DNA of 64,000 bases from Fragum whitleyi. Its lineage: Eukaryota; Mollusca; Bivalvia; Cardiida; Cardiidae. A model generated the notes under the pieces. That model did no database searches and was not told where the DNA came from. It saw only the letters and a program-made list of their open reading frames with translations. Made by a program: the position numbers and the translations under genes. Each line of letters begins with the position of its first letter. Position 1 is the stretch's first letter. The stretch lies in the NCBI GenBank assembly GCA_948146395.1, contig OX411543.1:61436176-61500175 (forward strand), given 5' to 3'. Positions 10,502 through 22,960 of this stretch are shown piece after piece.

Positions 10502-11113
10502 CACGGGGGGTGATGTCCATAATCGGAGCCACTGGCTCCGCTTTCAAAATCATGTGTGGAACTTCCGCTCCACGTGTGGCTCTGATTATGTAGATGTAAA
10601 CATTTCATTTTTTGAATGAAGAATGGGGTAGGAAGTCGGGATTTCCCCATTTGTATAATATTATATTCATTAATCATAAAAAAGTCGAATGCTATTCGAC
10701 CAGTTATACATTTTGCAACGTAAACGTACTCAAAAAATGTAAGAACGCTCGTTGGTTTTTGTTAAAAATGATTTCTTCTAGGAGCAGTCTTGAGCGGTCT
10801 TGAGCCAGGAATGTCAAAACACGTGTATTTTACCTCCAAAATGCAATATTCTGAACAAAATTAATAACGCAGACCATTGTTTTCAGTGTACATGAGTTAA
10901 ACAAAACAACCACAATACTCTAACCCAATGTACTTTTCTACAATATGATATAGATCAAAGAAATTTGTTTGGTTCTGATTATGTGGATTGGCTCCGATTA
11001 TGTACCCTGGCTCTGAAGTTGTGGAGTGTCTTCATCTTCTTCCATATGCCGTCACAGCTTTCAATATGAAGTTTCTGCTAGTTCCATGGGGCGCTGTTTT
11101 CTCGTCAGTCCAT
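10502..11113 (+). repeat. Left inverted arm of the 4.6-kb element
   Basis: Carries several copies of GGCTCYGATTATGT-like words in both orientations (near 10513, 10570, 10974 and 10987). Complementary to 14530-15128. The ORF at 10612-10803 and its mirror at 14776-15018 are shadows of the arms. Confidence 0.85.
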
Positions 11114-11154
11114 GGCGCACGTTGTCTATTTTACGTCTAACCTTTCTCGTTTAC

Positions 11155-11340
11155 TTTTATTACCTCCAAAATGCAATATTCTGAACAGTATGCCTGGTGC
11201 AGACCCTTATTTCCAGTGTGTAAGAATTCAAGAAAACAAAAACAATATTCTAGAAAATTGTTCTTTACTGAAATTTTAGATAGTTGAAAGAAAATTATTT
11301 TTCTCTTATTATGTTCCAATGCTCCGAAGTCGTGGAGTAC
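11155..11340 (+). repeat. Diverged partial duplicate of the left arm
   Basis: TTACCTCCAAAATGCAATAT at 11160 repeats 10831, and the similarity continues to GAAGTCGTGGAGTACC, matching the inner end of the arm. Older than the arms themselves. Confidence 0.65.
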
Positions 11341-11392
11341 CTAGCCTTTAGGGACCGAAACTCTTAATCACTTGCCTAAAATCTACATTTAT

Positions 11393-11416
11393 TCATTTAT
11401 TTTTTTATTTATCTTT

Positions 11417-11447
<31 letters not shown>

Positions 11448-11510
11448 TCTATCTATTTAGTTTAGTTTAGTTTAGTTTAGTTTAGTTTAGTTTAGTTTAG
11501 TTTAGTTTAG

Positions 11511-11541
<31 letters not shown>

Positions 11542-11634
11542 AGTTTAGTTTAGTTTAGTTTAGTTTAGTTTAGTTTAGTTTAGTTTAGTTTAGTTAGTTA
11601 GTTAGTTAGTTTTCGCGCTCTTTTTAGTTAGTTA
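11393..11634. repeat. (TTTA)n then (TTTAG)n microsatellite
   Basis: A TTTA/TTTATC section passes into about 27 TTTAG units and a short TTAG run. It resembles but does not match the TTAGGG telomere repeat expected in molluscs. Confidence 0.95.
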
Positions 11635-12878
11635 GTTTTTGCGCTCTTTTTTTTTACTCTCTTTGCAAACTCGTTTTCGATAAGCTCGAGTTTGAAATGA
11701 GTCCGGTCGGTGAAAGAATAGGCATTGGTTTCCCTTTAAGGAGTTGTTCACGAATTCAATCCACAATGGCATAGTACAATCCGTCTTCCCCATCCAGTCA
11801 GCACCGAAGTTTGGCATCGGTAGTTGTTATAATCGGCGTTTTAACCTGACAATGGTCGAGTTATGACTCCTTTGGTAAGTGCAAGTGTCCTTGATTTTAA
11901 TCGCGTAAATGGATCAGTTTAGTATGTCTATGCGCAATGACGTTCCGAAATTCAATTTTTCACTAACACCAAACTCGAAAACTTGGCTTTATCTGGTAAA
12001 TGTTTTCGCGGTGTGTCGTTTCCATCTTTATAAACTGTATTACTCGACAAATTTGAGTTTCGTACGATGCATTCGATCTGCTGCATAAGAAAAAAATGAT
12101 TATAACGAAAACCTTTTATAAGATATAACGATGCCTTCTCTCTCACCGAACAGACTCATCTCAAACTCAAGCATATCAGAAACGTGCTTGCAATGAGAGT
12201 ACACAAAGGAGCGCAAAATCGCAAGGTTTTGAGTCAAATTAAGGCAACATGAAGAGCAATTGGATAGACATGTTAGAATTTAATCTAGATAAAATTCAGT
12301 GTCGATGTGTCGAACATTATTTGAGAGCAATATTGCACATGAACACACGCGCTATTGAATTTTATGAAGAAATGAAAATTGACTTTAATTTCAAAATATT
12401 GATTTCGGGGGTAGTCACCTGTAACTCTCCAATGCGTATGTCTTCGGTGTAATCCTTTTTGTCACAGATCAATAATAAGTTAACGTTTAAACTCTAGATT
12501 ATGGAAAAAGTTGTATCTAAAAATTTAAGTGATGCGTTATTTTTGTTGTTCAGTATATATAAAACGTGTTTTCACCCTTGTATATTGATCCGTTTTGCTA
12601 AATGTCAAATTTTTATACTTCTGTTTAATTTTCAACATCGCCTTTATAAAACGGTTCCCCTATACCGAAAAAGCGCTCGGGACATTTTCAGTATTTGATT
12701 TTCACTGTCTTAAATAAGTTTTAATCTTATTAAATCTAGTTTAATTCCTTTTCGATTGAAAAGTTGACACATATCAAATCCGGAGATGAAGTAGTTAATT
12801 CTGACATAAATCGGAATTTAGATAAATATGCTCAAAACTTTGCGAAAATTCGGAACTAAGTGTTACTCGGGATTTAAA
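11635..12878. other. Unassigned inside of the 4.6-kb element
   Basis: Only short open frames on both strands (up to 67 residues), none with a recognisable motif. No hairpin or tandem array stands out. Confidence 0.5.
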
Positions 12879-14123
12879 AACAAGGGACCATTGGCCCTAA
12901 AGCGCTAACCTGTGGCATTTACATGTATTTGACAAAGGTGGCAAAGTGTAAAAACTACTTATTTGAAATTCATGAGTAGCTCAAGTCCATGATATCAAAA
13001 AGACAATCATTCCGATTGCATTTCAAAACAGTTGAGACAAAAATGTTGCCTCTAAAGTACTTAAAGATTTTCAAAGATTTGAAGAGGTGTCCTAGTTTTT
13101 GACCCTCTTTCCAACTCTACTAAGATTTCAATACAAAGATCCTGACAATATGTTAAAACAAAGAAATGTCCTCTAGATGTTCTTTAGTTTGACCCATTGA
13201 TCTCATTTTTGGTCCCACTTAACCAATTTTTGAACTAAATGAGATTTCATGGAGGCAAGCATTCTGACCAAGTTTCAAGACAATTGAGTAAAGGAAGTGG
13301 TCTCTAGAGTTCACACAAGGTTTTTCCAAGACTTGACCACTTAACCTCATTTTTGACTTCATTTGACCCAGTTTAGAACTTAACCGAGATTAGATTTGAT
13401 GGGAACCAACATTCTGACCAAGTTTCAGGACATTTGGGTCAAGAATGTGGCTTCTAAAGTGAACAGAAGGTTTTTCTAAGATATGACCCCTTGACCTCAT
13501 TTTTGACTCCGATTGACCCAATTTAAAACTTGACCTAGATTTGATGCAGACAATCATTCTGGCAAAGTTTCGGGACATAAGGGCCAAAAATGTGGCCCCC
13601 AAAGTGAACAGAAGGTTTTTCTGAGATATGACCCCTTAACCTCATTTTTTACCTCACTTGACCAAGTTTACAACATGACCAAGTTTTGATGGAGACTCTG
13701 GCCAAGTTCTATGACCAAGTTTTGACCAAGTTTCATGATATTTGGGCCAAAAATGTGGCCTCTAATGTGGACAGAGTTTTTCTAAGATATGACCCCTTGA
13801 CCCAAATTTTGACCGCACTTTCGAAGATGTCCGAGATTTTATGGAGACAAAGATTCTGATGACGTTTAAATACATTTGGGTCAAAATGCGGCCTCTAAAG
13901 TGCACAAAATTTGATCCCTTTCATTTACAAGACCCCATTTTTGACCCCACTTGACCAAATCTCGAACTGGACCAAGATTTGATGGAGACAAACATTCTAA
14001 CCACGTTCCAGACATTTGGACCAAAAGTGTGGCCTCTAGAGTGCACACAAATTGGTGGCGGACGACGGACGAAGGACGACGGACACAGCTTGATCACAAT
14101 AGCTCATCCTCAGGTGTGCTAAA
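12879..14123 (-). mobile_element. Helentron-type pearl-like element inside the 4.6-kb element
   Basis: Left end AACAAGGGACCATTGGCCCT is a small hairpin, followed by GCTAACCTG. The body has units of about 150 bp built on CATTCTGACCAAGTTTCA and GACCCCTTGACCTCATTTTT, then GACGGACGAAGGACGACGGA, and ends CTCAGGTGTGCTAAAAA. The plan (terminal inverted repeat at one edge only, internal partner plus hairpin at the other) fits non-autonomous Helentrons. No Rep/helicase frame. Confidence 0.7.
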
Positions 14124-14529
14124 AATCTAACACTTTTAAGGGACTTTTAAGAATCATTCCGTGTATTTAGTAAGATACATGTATTTTAATCGGATTTCTT
14201 GAAATATGTATCAAATGAACGCGAATTTCGCAACATCCTTTTTTTATACCAGTCACAAAATATATCTGATAAAATTTCATGGAATTATCGACGTTGAAAG
14301 AGTGTTAGTAGTGACGTTGTTAAAACAGGAACGCTTAGCGTGCGACGCAAGAAAAAACATTGACAGGCTCCGAATAAATCTTTATTTCTCTTCAAATTTA
14401 ATCCTCGAAAATAGTCTTACAATTCTCTTGCACGTAAATTTACGAAGTAATATTAATGCAGCTGACTGTCTAGTAACCGGAATATTGTAAAATAAATATG
14501 AAGAAGTGAAACGTATCATAAACGACTTG

Positions 14530-15128
14530 CGTCGTGGAATGATGATAAAAAAGCGCCCATGAAACTAGCAGAAATTTCATATTAAAGATGTTATATGGAA
14601 GAAGAAGAAGACACTCCACAACTTCAGAGCCAGTGTACATAATCGGAGCCAATCCACATAATCGGAACCAAACAATTTTCTTTGATCTATATCATATTGA
14701 AGACAGGTACATTGGGTTAGAGTATTGTGGTTGTTTTGTTTAACTCATGTACACTGAAAACAATGGTCTGCGTTATTAATTCTGTTCAGAATATTGCATT
14801 TTGGAGGTAAAATACACGTGTTTTGACATTCCTGGCTCAAGACTGCCACCAGAAGAAATGATTTTTAACATAAACCAACGAGCGTGATTACATTTTCTGA
14901 GTACGTTTACGTTGCAAAATGTATAACTGGTCGAATAGCATTCGACTTTTTTATGATAAATGAATAAAATATGATATAAATGAGGAATTCCCGACTCCTT
15001 ACCCCATTTTTCATTCAAAAAATGAAATGTTTACATCTACATAATCGGAGCCACACGTGGAGCGGAAGTTCCACACATGATTTTGAAAGCGGAGCCGGTG
15101 GCTCCGATTATGGACATCACCCCCCGCG
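14530..15128 (-). repeat. Right inverted arm of the 4.6-kb element
   Basis: Complement of 10502-11113; outer end GGACATCACCCCCCGCG. Confidence 0.85.
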
Positions 15129-15423
15129 CGTATGATAACACCCCGTATATTTTTTATGATATCGCATAGTTATTTTTAGAACAATGATATATTGTCAGTT
15201 ATTTTTAGAAACTTGCATTTCAGCTAGAAACACCGACGAAAACAAGACAAATATAGGTTATAGGATAAATATAATACGTACAAAGTGTATTGTATGAAAA
15301 AATATCAAACTCAGTTGTGAGAATTGATAATTGTCTCGGCAGAGCCTCGACAATGATCAATTCTCCCAACCTCGTTAGATATTTTTTTCTCATACAAATC
15401 ACTTAGTACGTATTATATATTAC
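15129..15423. repeat. Repeat R, copy 2, right part
   Basis: Matches 1837-2100 and extends further, keeping the palindromic pair ATAATACGTAC (about 15270) and CTTAGTACGTATTAT (about 15401) that copy 1 has lost. Confidence 0.8.
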
Positions 15424-15734
15424 CATTTCGAATCAAACTTATTTCGCATATGATCCTATGAAATATTTCAAATATTGTTTGGATCGTTTCAAATGATAGC
15501 GGGGAAATATCAAACAAACTAAACTACTTGATCTTGTGTTAAGCTGGATATATCGTGCAATCTCTAGTAATATTGAACAGACATACCATACTGTTAGAAT
15601 GCGTATAACAGTATGGAGTAGCAATTGTCAGTGTTTTTGTTGTCCGGGCTTTTAGTAATCACGAAGACTTGTCCGTTGAAAGTAAATAATGCAAGCAGAA
15701 TTAAAATAAATCCAGCAGATTCAACCTTGTCAGA

Positions 15735-16985
15735 ATTAAGAGGGCCATTGGCGCTCACCTGAGGCGTTTAGTTGGCAAAGGTTGCAAAGTGCCAAAGCTA
15801 CTTAATGAAAATGAAATTCATGACTGGCTCAACGAAAGTACGAGATTCCAATAAGGCAAATAATTCGATTACAGTTCAAGATATTTGAATCAAATATGTT
15901 GCCTCAAAAGTACTAAAAGAATTTCAAGATTTGAACCTCTTTCGTATTTTGTCTAAGGTTTCAAAACAAACATTCCGAAAATATGTTCAAACAAACATAT
16001 ATCCTCTAGAGTCCAAACAAGGTTTTTCCTAAATTTGACCAATTGACCTATTTTTTTATCCATTTTTGAACTTGACTGAGATTTCATGGAGACAAACATT
16101 CTGACCGAGTTTCAAGACATATGATTAAAAAATGTTGCCTCTAGAGTGCGCCCAATGTCTTTCTTAGATTTGTCCTCTACACCTCATTTTTTACCCAGCT
16201 TGACCCAATTTCAAACTTGACCTAGATTTCATGGAGACAAACATTCTGAACACGTTTTAAAATATTTGAGCCAAAAATGTGGCCTCTAGAGTGAACATAA
16301 GGTTCTTCTAAAATTTGACCCCTTGACCCAATTGTTGACTTCACTTGACTCAATTTTGAACTTGACTAAGATTAGAATGAGGCAAACATTCTGACCAAGT
16401 TTCAAGACATATAGGCCAAAAATGTGACCTCCAGAGTGCGCACATGGCTTTTCAATTATTTAACCCCTGGACCTCATTTTTACCCCACTTCACCCAATTT
16501 CGAACCTGACCGAGATTTGATGGAGTCAGACATGATGAACAAGTTATAAGATATTTTGGCCAAAAATGTGACCTCCAGAGTGCGCACAAGGATTTTCAAA
16601 GCTTTGACCCCTGGACCTCATTTTTACCCCACTTCACCCAATTTCGAACCTGACCGAGATTTGGTGGAGACATACATTCTGACTAAGTTATAAGACATTT
16701 CGGCCAAAAATGTTGCATCTAGAGAGCACACAATATTTATTTCCTAAGATTTGACCATTGACCCCCACGTTTTACCCCATTTGACCCAATTTCGAACCTG
16801 ACCGAGATTTGGTTGATACAAACACTCTGACTTATTTTCGAGACAAGTGGGCCAAAATGTGGCCCATGGAGTGCAGGCAAGATTTTGACGGACGGCCAGA
16901 CGATCGGACGCCTGGACGTGGGACGCCAGACAAAGCTTGATTACAATAGCTCACCATGAACACTTCGTTCTTAGGTGAACTAAAA
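15735..16985 (-). mobile_element. Helentron-type pearl-like element
   Basis: Same family as 12879-14123. Left end AAGAGGGCCATTGGCGCTCA with CACCTGAG; internal units with ACATTCTGACCAAGTTTCAA; a degenerate GGAC-rich tail at 16888-16925; right end TCACCATGAACACTTCGTTC then TTAGGTGAACTAAAA. Confidence 0.7.
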
Positions 16986-19900
16986 TGATGTTGACGGTCG
17001 AAAAGGGCGATACGTTTACAACGGAAACCTTTATATTCGTTTGAAACATGTTGTTACACACATACACTTGGTATCAAATAAAATGTTTTCGAATGCGGAT
17101 TTTTTGTAATGATTCATAATAATTTTCAACAAAGGAAAGGTAATACATACAATAGTCAAAAGAACCAAAAGCACACATCAGGAATGACACCGTCAAAAGT
17201 AACAAAGATATCTGATCTTTTCACTGAAATTATAAAACGATAAAGCATAATATTGTGAAAAACGATAATTTGCCACATTGCTCGAATTACGTCACAAGAA
17301 ACATGAAGTACATAAATATTGACCATTGGATGGATCAAACAACAAATGTTACTAAGAATTCAAAAGATCTTCAGCGACAGATTGCTAGAAAAAGACAATT
17401 TTTTCTCAATAGTTATTTTATTGCAAATCGAATTTATTTATATTTTTAGTATAATTTATGAAAAATGGTTTTTGAAAAAATTGAAACCAAATTTAAACAA
17501 TTATTATCATTTTTTCTTTTTTTTTATTTATCTTTTATCTTATTGTTCGAAGGAGAGACGTCATGATTTTTTAAGGTATTTTTATAATATTACTCGATCG
17601 TTCACAGAACCAGTGGTTATCTTATATGAGTGTTTGTGTGACACTTCCAGCAATTTGATCATATACATACCGGACAAGAAAGTTACCGATAAAAATTTTA
17701 TTGATTATTTTCTGAAAGGTGCACTTTTCAAAACTCATTTCATTCTGTTTTTTGCGTCAAACCTTCAGAGGTATAATTTTATAAAAGATGATTAAATTAT
17801 GTCAAAAGATATGTCGAACAGTAAATTAGAATCACCGTCAACCCCTTATTCAAATGTTCTTTCTTCGTATGTGTAAAGTGATTGTTACTTATAAGCTTCT
17901 ACTTGAACGAATCATCACTTGATAGTGTCTCTATTACCTTCTTATCCGATGTTTGAGGTGCATAAGATTAATTCTTTTGTTATTGCATGGACAAGCCCAT
18001 TCTTTGTTTTAGATATATGCGCTATAGGTCTATAACCTTTAGTTTCCAATAAGCCTTATGTATGCTCTATCGACTCTAAAAGTCTTGAGTGGCTAGTCAT
18101 GTCTGTCTGAACTAGTCTTTGAATTTTAATCAGAAAATTGTTCAAAGCAGTTCAAACGTATTTATACCATCCTTCGGGTTCTAGGAACAGTTTGAAGTTT
18201 GTATTGATAGCAAAATGCGTACATTTATTGGCTTGCCTTTCTAGACCCAATTTTGGCTGATAAGATTCTTACGTAACATTTGACGTCATCGAAAATTAAA
18301 ATGATTTTGAAATGGTCTTTTGCTTTGTGTTAAAATTTCCTTTAATGCACATTATTATTTTTCAACAAACCTTTGTGAAACTGAACAGCAAGCTCAATGG
18401 ACACGTTTACTTAGAAGGCATTGCTACGGTGGGGAACACAGAATTCTAAAAATCGGTGTAGAAAAGGTCGTCATTTTGACAGGTATCAAAAGTCATTTTG
18501 ACAGGTATTAATATGAAAAGCGCAATTAATTAAACGGTTAATGTATTAAGAGAACATGTATTCGTGGGCGATTATTTTGGAGTTAAGTAAATAATGCTCA
18601 CATTTTGACATGAAAGCGCGCCATATCGCGCTTGGCTTTATGTGACTTCACTAAGATTACTGAGGATGACGTTGCAAAAACCAAAATTCTATCTTGACAC
18701 GTGAAACCGTGTTTATAAACATGTAATCGCATCGTGGTTAAATGAGCGTCAATCACTGAAAAAAAAAGTCCGAGTGGCTGTTCCATTTTGTCCTGGTACA
18801 AATTCTAATTTTTATTTCAAAAGGTTAATTGTGTTGGCAATGCTACTATCTACTTTAAAAATTAATTTCAAAGATCAAGTGTAATATTGGGAATAGCCGA
18901 GCGAACTGCTTTAATCTAGACTAATATATTATCGATGACGTGCTCGTGACGTAGATTAAAAACGTAGAATCATGACGTGTACACAAGCGATCATTGATTA
19001 CACAAGTTTACTTTAAAGTCCCCGAAACGCAAAACAATAATCTTAGACGACTGTTTAAACAAAAGTTAGACTTTTATTCCCAAACATAAGCTTGAAATTG
19101 CCATTCCAATATTCGGTAATGCACATGATTATGACACGATGACCTACATACAGGCCTAACCTGATGAATATTTATAACCCGCAACATCTCGGACTCCAAT
19201 TTGAATACCACTGCTATACCGCTCTTGCACGTGGGCGTATTTCCTGTGACCAAAATCTAATTTACATATTTTACTTTATACAGTAGATCATGCGTTTCAC
19301 GAAAAAATCGACGTTTGTCGATTGATTTGTATTTTTATGGAACTCATCTTTCATAAGAATAAATCAAGAAAAAATATTCAAAGAAAATTCACGATAGAGC
19401 GATTTTTTACTCTAAACGCGATGCATTGTCGGGTTAAAAACTGAATATCTACGCGTCTAAGGAGGAGTTTTGTTGACAGATTTGTATCTTATCTTGATGC
19501 CCAAATCAAAATAAGCAACCATGATTAGATTGAAATTAGGTTTGCTGAATTTGAGCTGCACGGCACGAAGTCAGGAGAACAAAGTGGTGATAGACGATCG
19601 ACCTAACAAATGTTTTTGATAATTAAGGTACTTTAATAGTTTATTTAGTTGTTAAATGTCTCATTATGGCATTCGAGTTTCCGAGCTGCTTGCATATATG
19701 CCTTGTCCAACGCCTTACTTACCCATCCAATTAACTAAACAAGTCATGATAAGAAAAATTAAGATATCCCTGGCCAAATTGGAATTTTAGATTGAAGAAA
19801 ACTAGATGCATATGTGTGTCTGTTGGTATTGGTATAAAGTAATTGAGAATAATTAAATGTGCAATTTCGGTTATTGCAATTTTATTTATTTTTAAACGAA

Positions 19901-20197
19901 GGGGCAAATATAAAGAAAAGAGTCGAATATCAATGTTTAAGTTCTCTTGAGCCTTAGATTTCAGATTTGTGATTAAACTTTCAATAAACAACGATTAGAA
20001 CTTGTTATGCTATAATCAACGAATGGTTTGAATAAGATATTTTGTAATTTGATAACAAAAAGTTGTGCTTTACTGCGTTTTGTAACCAAATTATAACTTG
20101 CCCAAAAGATCTCAACATACGATGAGAGAAAATTAACGAAACGTGTTATCTTCAAGTGTATGAACTGAAGTACCACCAAAAGCCGAATTACCTAAAA
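16986..20197. other. Unassigned, apparently low-copy stretch
   Basis: No element family of this window recurs here. The longest frame (17319-17795, 158 residues) is Phe/Ile/Asn-rich over an oligo-T tract and carries no motif. A near-perfect 22-bp tandem pair lies at 18468-18507. It could be intergenic or intronic DNA. Confidence 0.5.
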
Positions 20198-21538
20198 AAC
20201 AAGAGGCAAAAGGGGGCCTGTATCGCTAAACTGGCTTTAATAACCCCTGACTTTCGCCGGACCACACCCATTTTTGGAGGTAAATCAGAATATCATGTAC
20301 AATTTTAGTAATGGGTAAGCCAAGGAGAATCCATGCCGAGTTTCATTGATATCGGTCCAGTGGTTGGGGGGTGGGGTGTGGTAAGATTATATCGTGAAAA
20401 GCCCCTCGCTGCCACAGCCAAGTTTGAATGCCAATCGTTTTTCTTTTTAAATAATTTAAGTAAAAAGTCACCTAAAGAACACCCATGGCAAGTTTCATTG
20501 CAAGCGGTCCAATGGTTTTGGAGGAGCAGATTGTTTAAGATTTTATTATGAAAAAATGCCCCGCCCTGCCAGCCCCATATTTTTGGGACAATCGCAATTT
20601 CTTTTAGAATTGAAGAAAAGGGTCACCCATTGAATACCCATGCCATGTTTCATTGAAATCGGCCCAGTGGTTTGGGAGGGAGGAGCTGATTTTTTTTTTA
20701 AAGATTTTATTATGAAAAAATACCACGTCCATATTTGGAGTTCAAAAAAAAAAAATCTCGAACATTTTAAGTAAGGTTCACACAAAAGGAACATCCATGG
20801 CAGATTTAAACGTGAAAAATGCCCCGCCCTGCCACCCCCATATTTGGGGCCCAATCAAAATTTCTTGAACACAATAAGTAAAGGGCCAGAAAGAAACATC
20901 CACGTCCAGTTGCTTTGAAATCTGCCACATGGCTTGGGAGAAGAAGAATTTTAAAGATTTTTAAAGTGAAAAAATGCCCCGCCCTGCCACGTCCTTATTT
21001 CGGGATCAATCAAAATTTCCTGAACAATTTAGGTAAAGGGTCACCCAAGGAACACTCATACCAAGTTTCATTGATATCGGCCCAATGGTTTTGGATGAGA
21101 CGGATTTTTTTAGATTTTACGTGAAAAAATGCCCCTCCATGCCACACCCATGTTTGGAGATCAATCATTTTTTGAACTATTTAAGTAAAGGGTTATCAAA
21201 GGAAAATCCATGCCAAGTTTCATCGATATAGGCCGAATTTAGGAAAAGGGTCACTTACGGAACATCCATGTCAAGTTGCATTGAAATTTTCAACATGGTT
21301 TGGGAGGGGAAGATTTTAACTTGGAATAAATACCCCGTCCTGCCACAACCAACATTTCTTGAACAATGTAGGTAAAGGGTCACCCAAGGATCATTTCCCC
21401 CACGCTTTGATATCCGCCCATTGGTTTGGTGGGAGAAGATGTTTAAAGAAAAGTATACACACGGACGGACGCATGTATGTACGCACGACGGACACTCCGC
21501 CATGACTATAGCTCGCTGGCCTTCCAGTGGACCTAAAA
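20198..21538 (-). mobile_element. Helentron-type element, second family
   Basis: Left end AACAAGAGGCAAAAGGGGGC with a short AGGC/GCCT hairpin. At least six units of about 155 bp contain CCAAGTTTCATTGATATCGG and ATGCCCCGCCCTGCCAC. A GGACGGACG tail at 21461-21493 precedes TAGCTCGCTGGCCTTCCAGT and GGACCTAAAAA. The small ORFs here are shadows. Confidence 0.68.
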
Positions 21539-21560
21539 ATGACCTAAGATTACTACACTT

Positions 21561-21606
21561 ACGTCCGAGGTACTATCCAGTTTACGGAAAAGTCTGAGAG
21601 ATGTTC
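21561..21606. repeat. Fragment of the MULE-like foldback family
   Basis: CAGTTTACGGAAAAGTCTGA resembles the internal units at 47572-47740. Confidence 0.4.
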
Positions 21607-21998
21607 TGAACTTGAGTTATTGTAAGTGCAAAATTAATGTGCCGTATCATTATTGATGGACTATACGTTAGTCAATATTAAGTTAACAACACTTTTTCAC
21701 ACGAGCGCCTTGATATCAAGAGATAATTTCTGAAGCAAAGTCAAGAAAAAGACGGATTTTATGAGTTAGAATCTGTATTAACGTGTGGTAATTATGCATT
21801 TCGAGCTCTTGGTGCTTTTTATATATACATTAAACCAATTGATGGAATGTGAATAAAATGTTTTGGTTAGCCCTCGTTCATTCAAATGATTAAGATGAGA
21901 GCAATCTTATTAAGCTCTTCTGCACGAACATACCAAGGGAACTCGTCGAAATAGGTCTTAATTGAAGTATCGCACGTAACAAAACTTTGCTGTTAATG

Positions 21999-22262
21999 TC
22001 CCATCTGATGGTTTGGAAGGAGAAGGGTTTTTTTTCAAGATTTTAAAGTGAAAATAGCCTCTCCCTGCCACGACCATATTTGGGGGCCAATCGAATTTTT
22101 TTTTAACCACTTAGGTACAATGTCACCAAAGGACATTCACGCCAAGTTTCAATGAAATTTGTCCTATGTTTTTGAAGGAGGTTTTATCAGATTTTCAAGT
22201 GAAAAAATCCAGCCTTGCCAAGACCACATTTAGAGGTCAAGAAAGATCTCTTTAACAATCTA
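21999..22262 (-). mobile_element. Core fragment of the second Helentron-type family
   Basis: Two partial units like those at 20198-21538 (GATGGTTTGGAAGGAGAAGG, CACGCCAAGTTTC). Both ends are missing. Confidence 0.55.
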
Positions 22263-22756
22263 AGTATTTTTAAGCCTAATGCAAATATTGAATTCTTTTT
22301 ATTATTATAATCATTATTTTATCATTACTATTACTATTTTTATTATTATTTGCTGTCACATTGATAAACAAGCCACATATACGCTCTTCAATTCCGCGCA
22401 GAACTCTCTAATTAATATTCTAGATTTGACATGAACAGTTAAAAAACTACCACGACTTCTAAATATGAAAAAAAAAAAGAAAACGAGTGTTGCAACCAAT
22501 ATGAGAATACAATGTTAAAGAACGGTTCTTCACGGTTTTACTTGCTTAGCGGCGGTTTAAGTTCAATCGGAAACTTAAATCTAATTTCAATAAATCAGTT
22601 CTTGACTTGATTGTCGACAATAAATCTAAGCTTTACTGTCAGTTTTTCGTGCAGCAATATCTCTTGGGAAATATTTCAATGCCACCCTCGCATGCGCATA
22701 CTTAGTCAATGGAGGTTCGTGTCGAATAGGATAAATCAGACCACCAAATTCTTTTA

Positions 22757-22960
22757 TCAGTGTTACAGTTTATAGCAAAGCGATAAAAACTATTTTAACG
22801 CTATCTCCGCGCTCAATTTATTCATTCGAAAAACTCACTCCAACCCCTCAAAAATGATTCACAATTATTTACAAACGCTTGTCATTAATTGTCTGGTGAA
22901 AATTTTGAAGCGTCTGATTGGTCCTTGACACAAATGAAATAAAAAAAAACATTTAATTTT
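22757..22960. mobile_element. Degenerate MITE-A left half
   Basis: CAGTTTATAGCAAAGCG start, CATTCGAAAAACTCACTCCA and AAGCGTCTGATTGGTCCTTG keep the family order; the central hairpin is absent. Confidence 0.4.

Larger units (their letters stand above)
10502..15128. mobile_element. 4.6-kb DNA transposon-like element with long inverted arms
   Basis: The ends CACGGGGGGTGATGTCC and, read inward on the other strand, CGCGGGGGGTGATGTCC differ at one base. The inverted similarity continues for about 600 bp (10502 to about 11113 against about 14530 to 15128). CGTAT flanks both sides (10497-10501 and 15129-15133). The related site at 1837-1841 has a single CGTGT followed by the same GATAACA, so it acts as an empty site. 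The inside holds a Helentron-type element and a TTTAG array but no transposase. A 5-bp duplication with a CAC start recalls Transib-type elements, but the right end starts CGC and no coding evidence supports that class. Confidence 0.85.

Noticed and set aside
10612..10803. ORF mirrored at 14776-15018 as a conserved small protein
   Set aside because: The conservation is that of the transposon's inverted arms at DNA level; no codon-level constraint is apparent.
11455..11600. TTTAG array as an internal telomere
   Set aside because: The unit is not TTAGGG and the array grades from TTTA; an ordinary microsatellite inside a transposon.
17319..17795. 158-residue ORF, second longest in the window
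   Set aside because: Phe/Ile/Asn/Lys-rich over AT-rich DNA with an oligo-T tract; no motif, no splice context, overlapping frame of similar quality.
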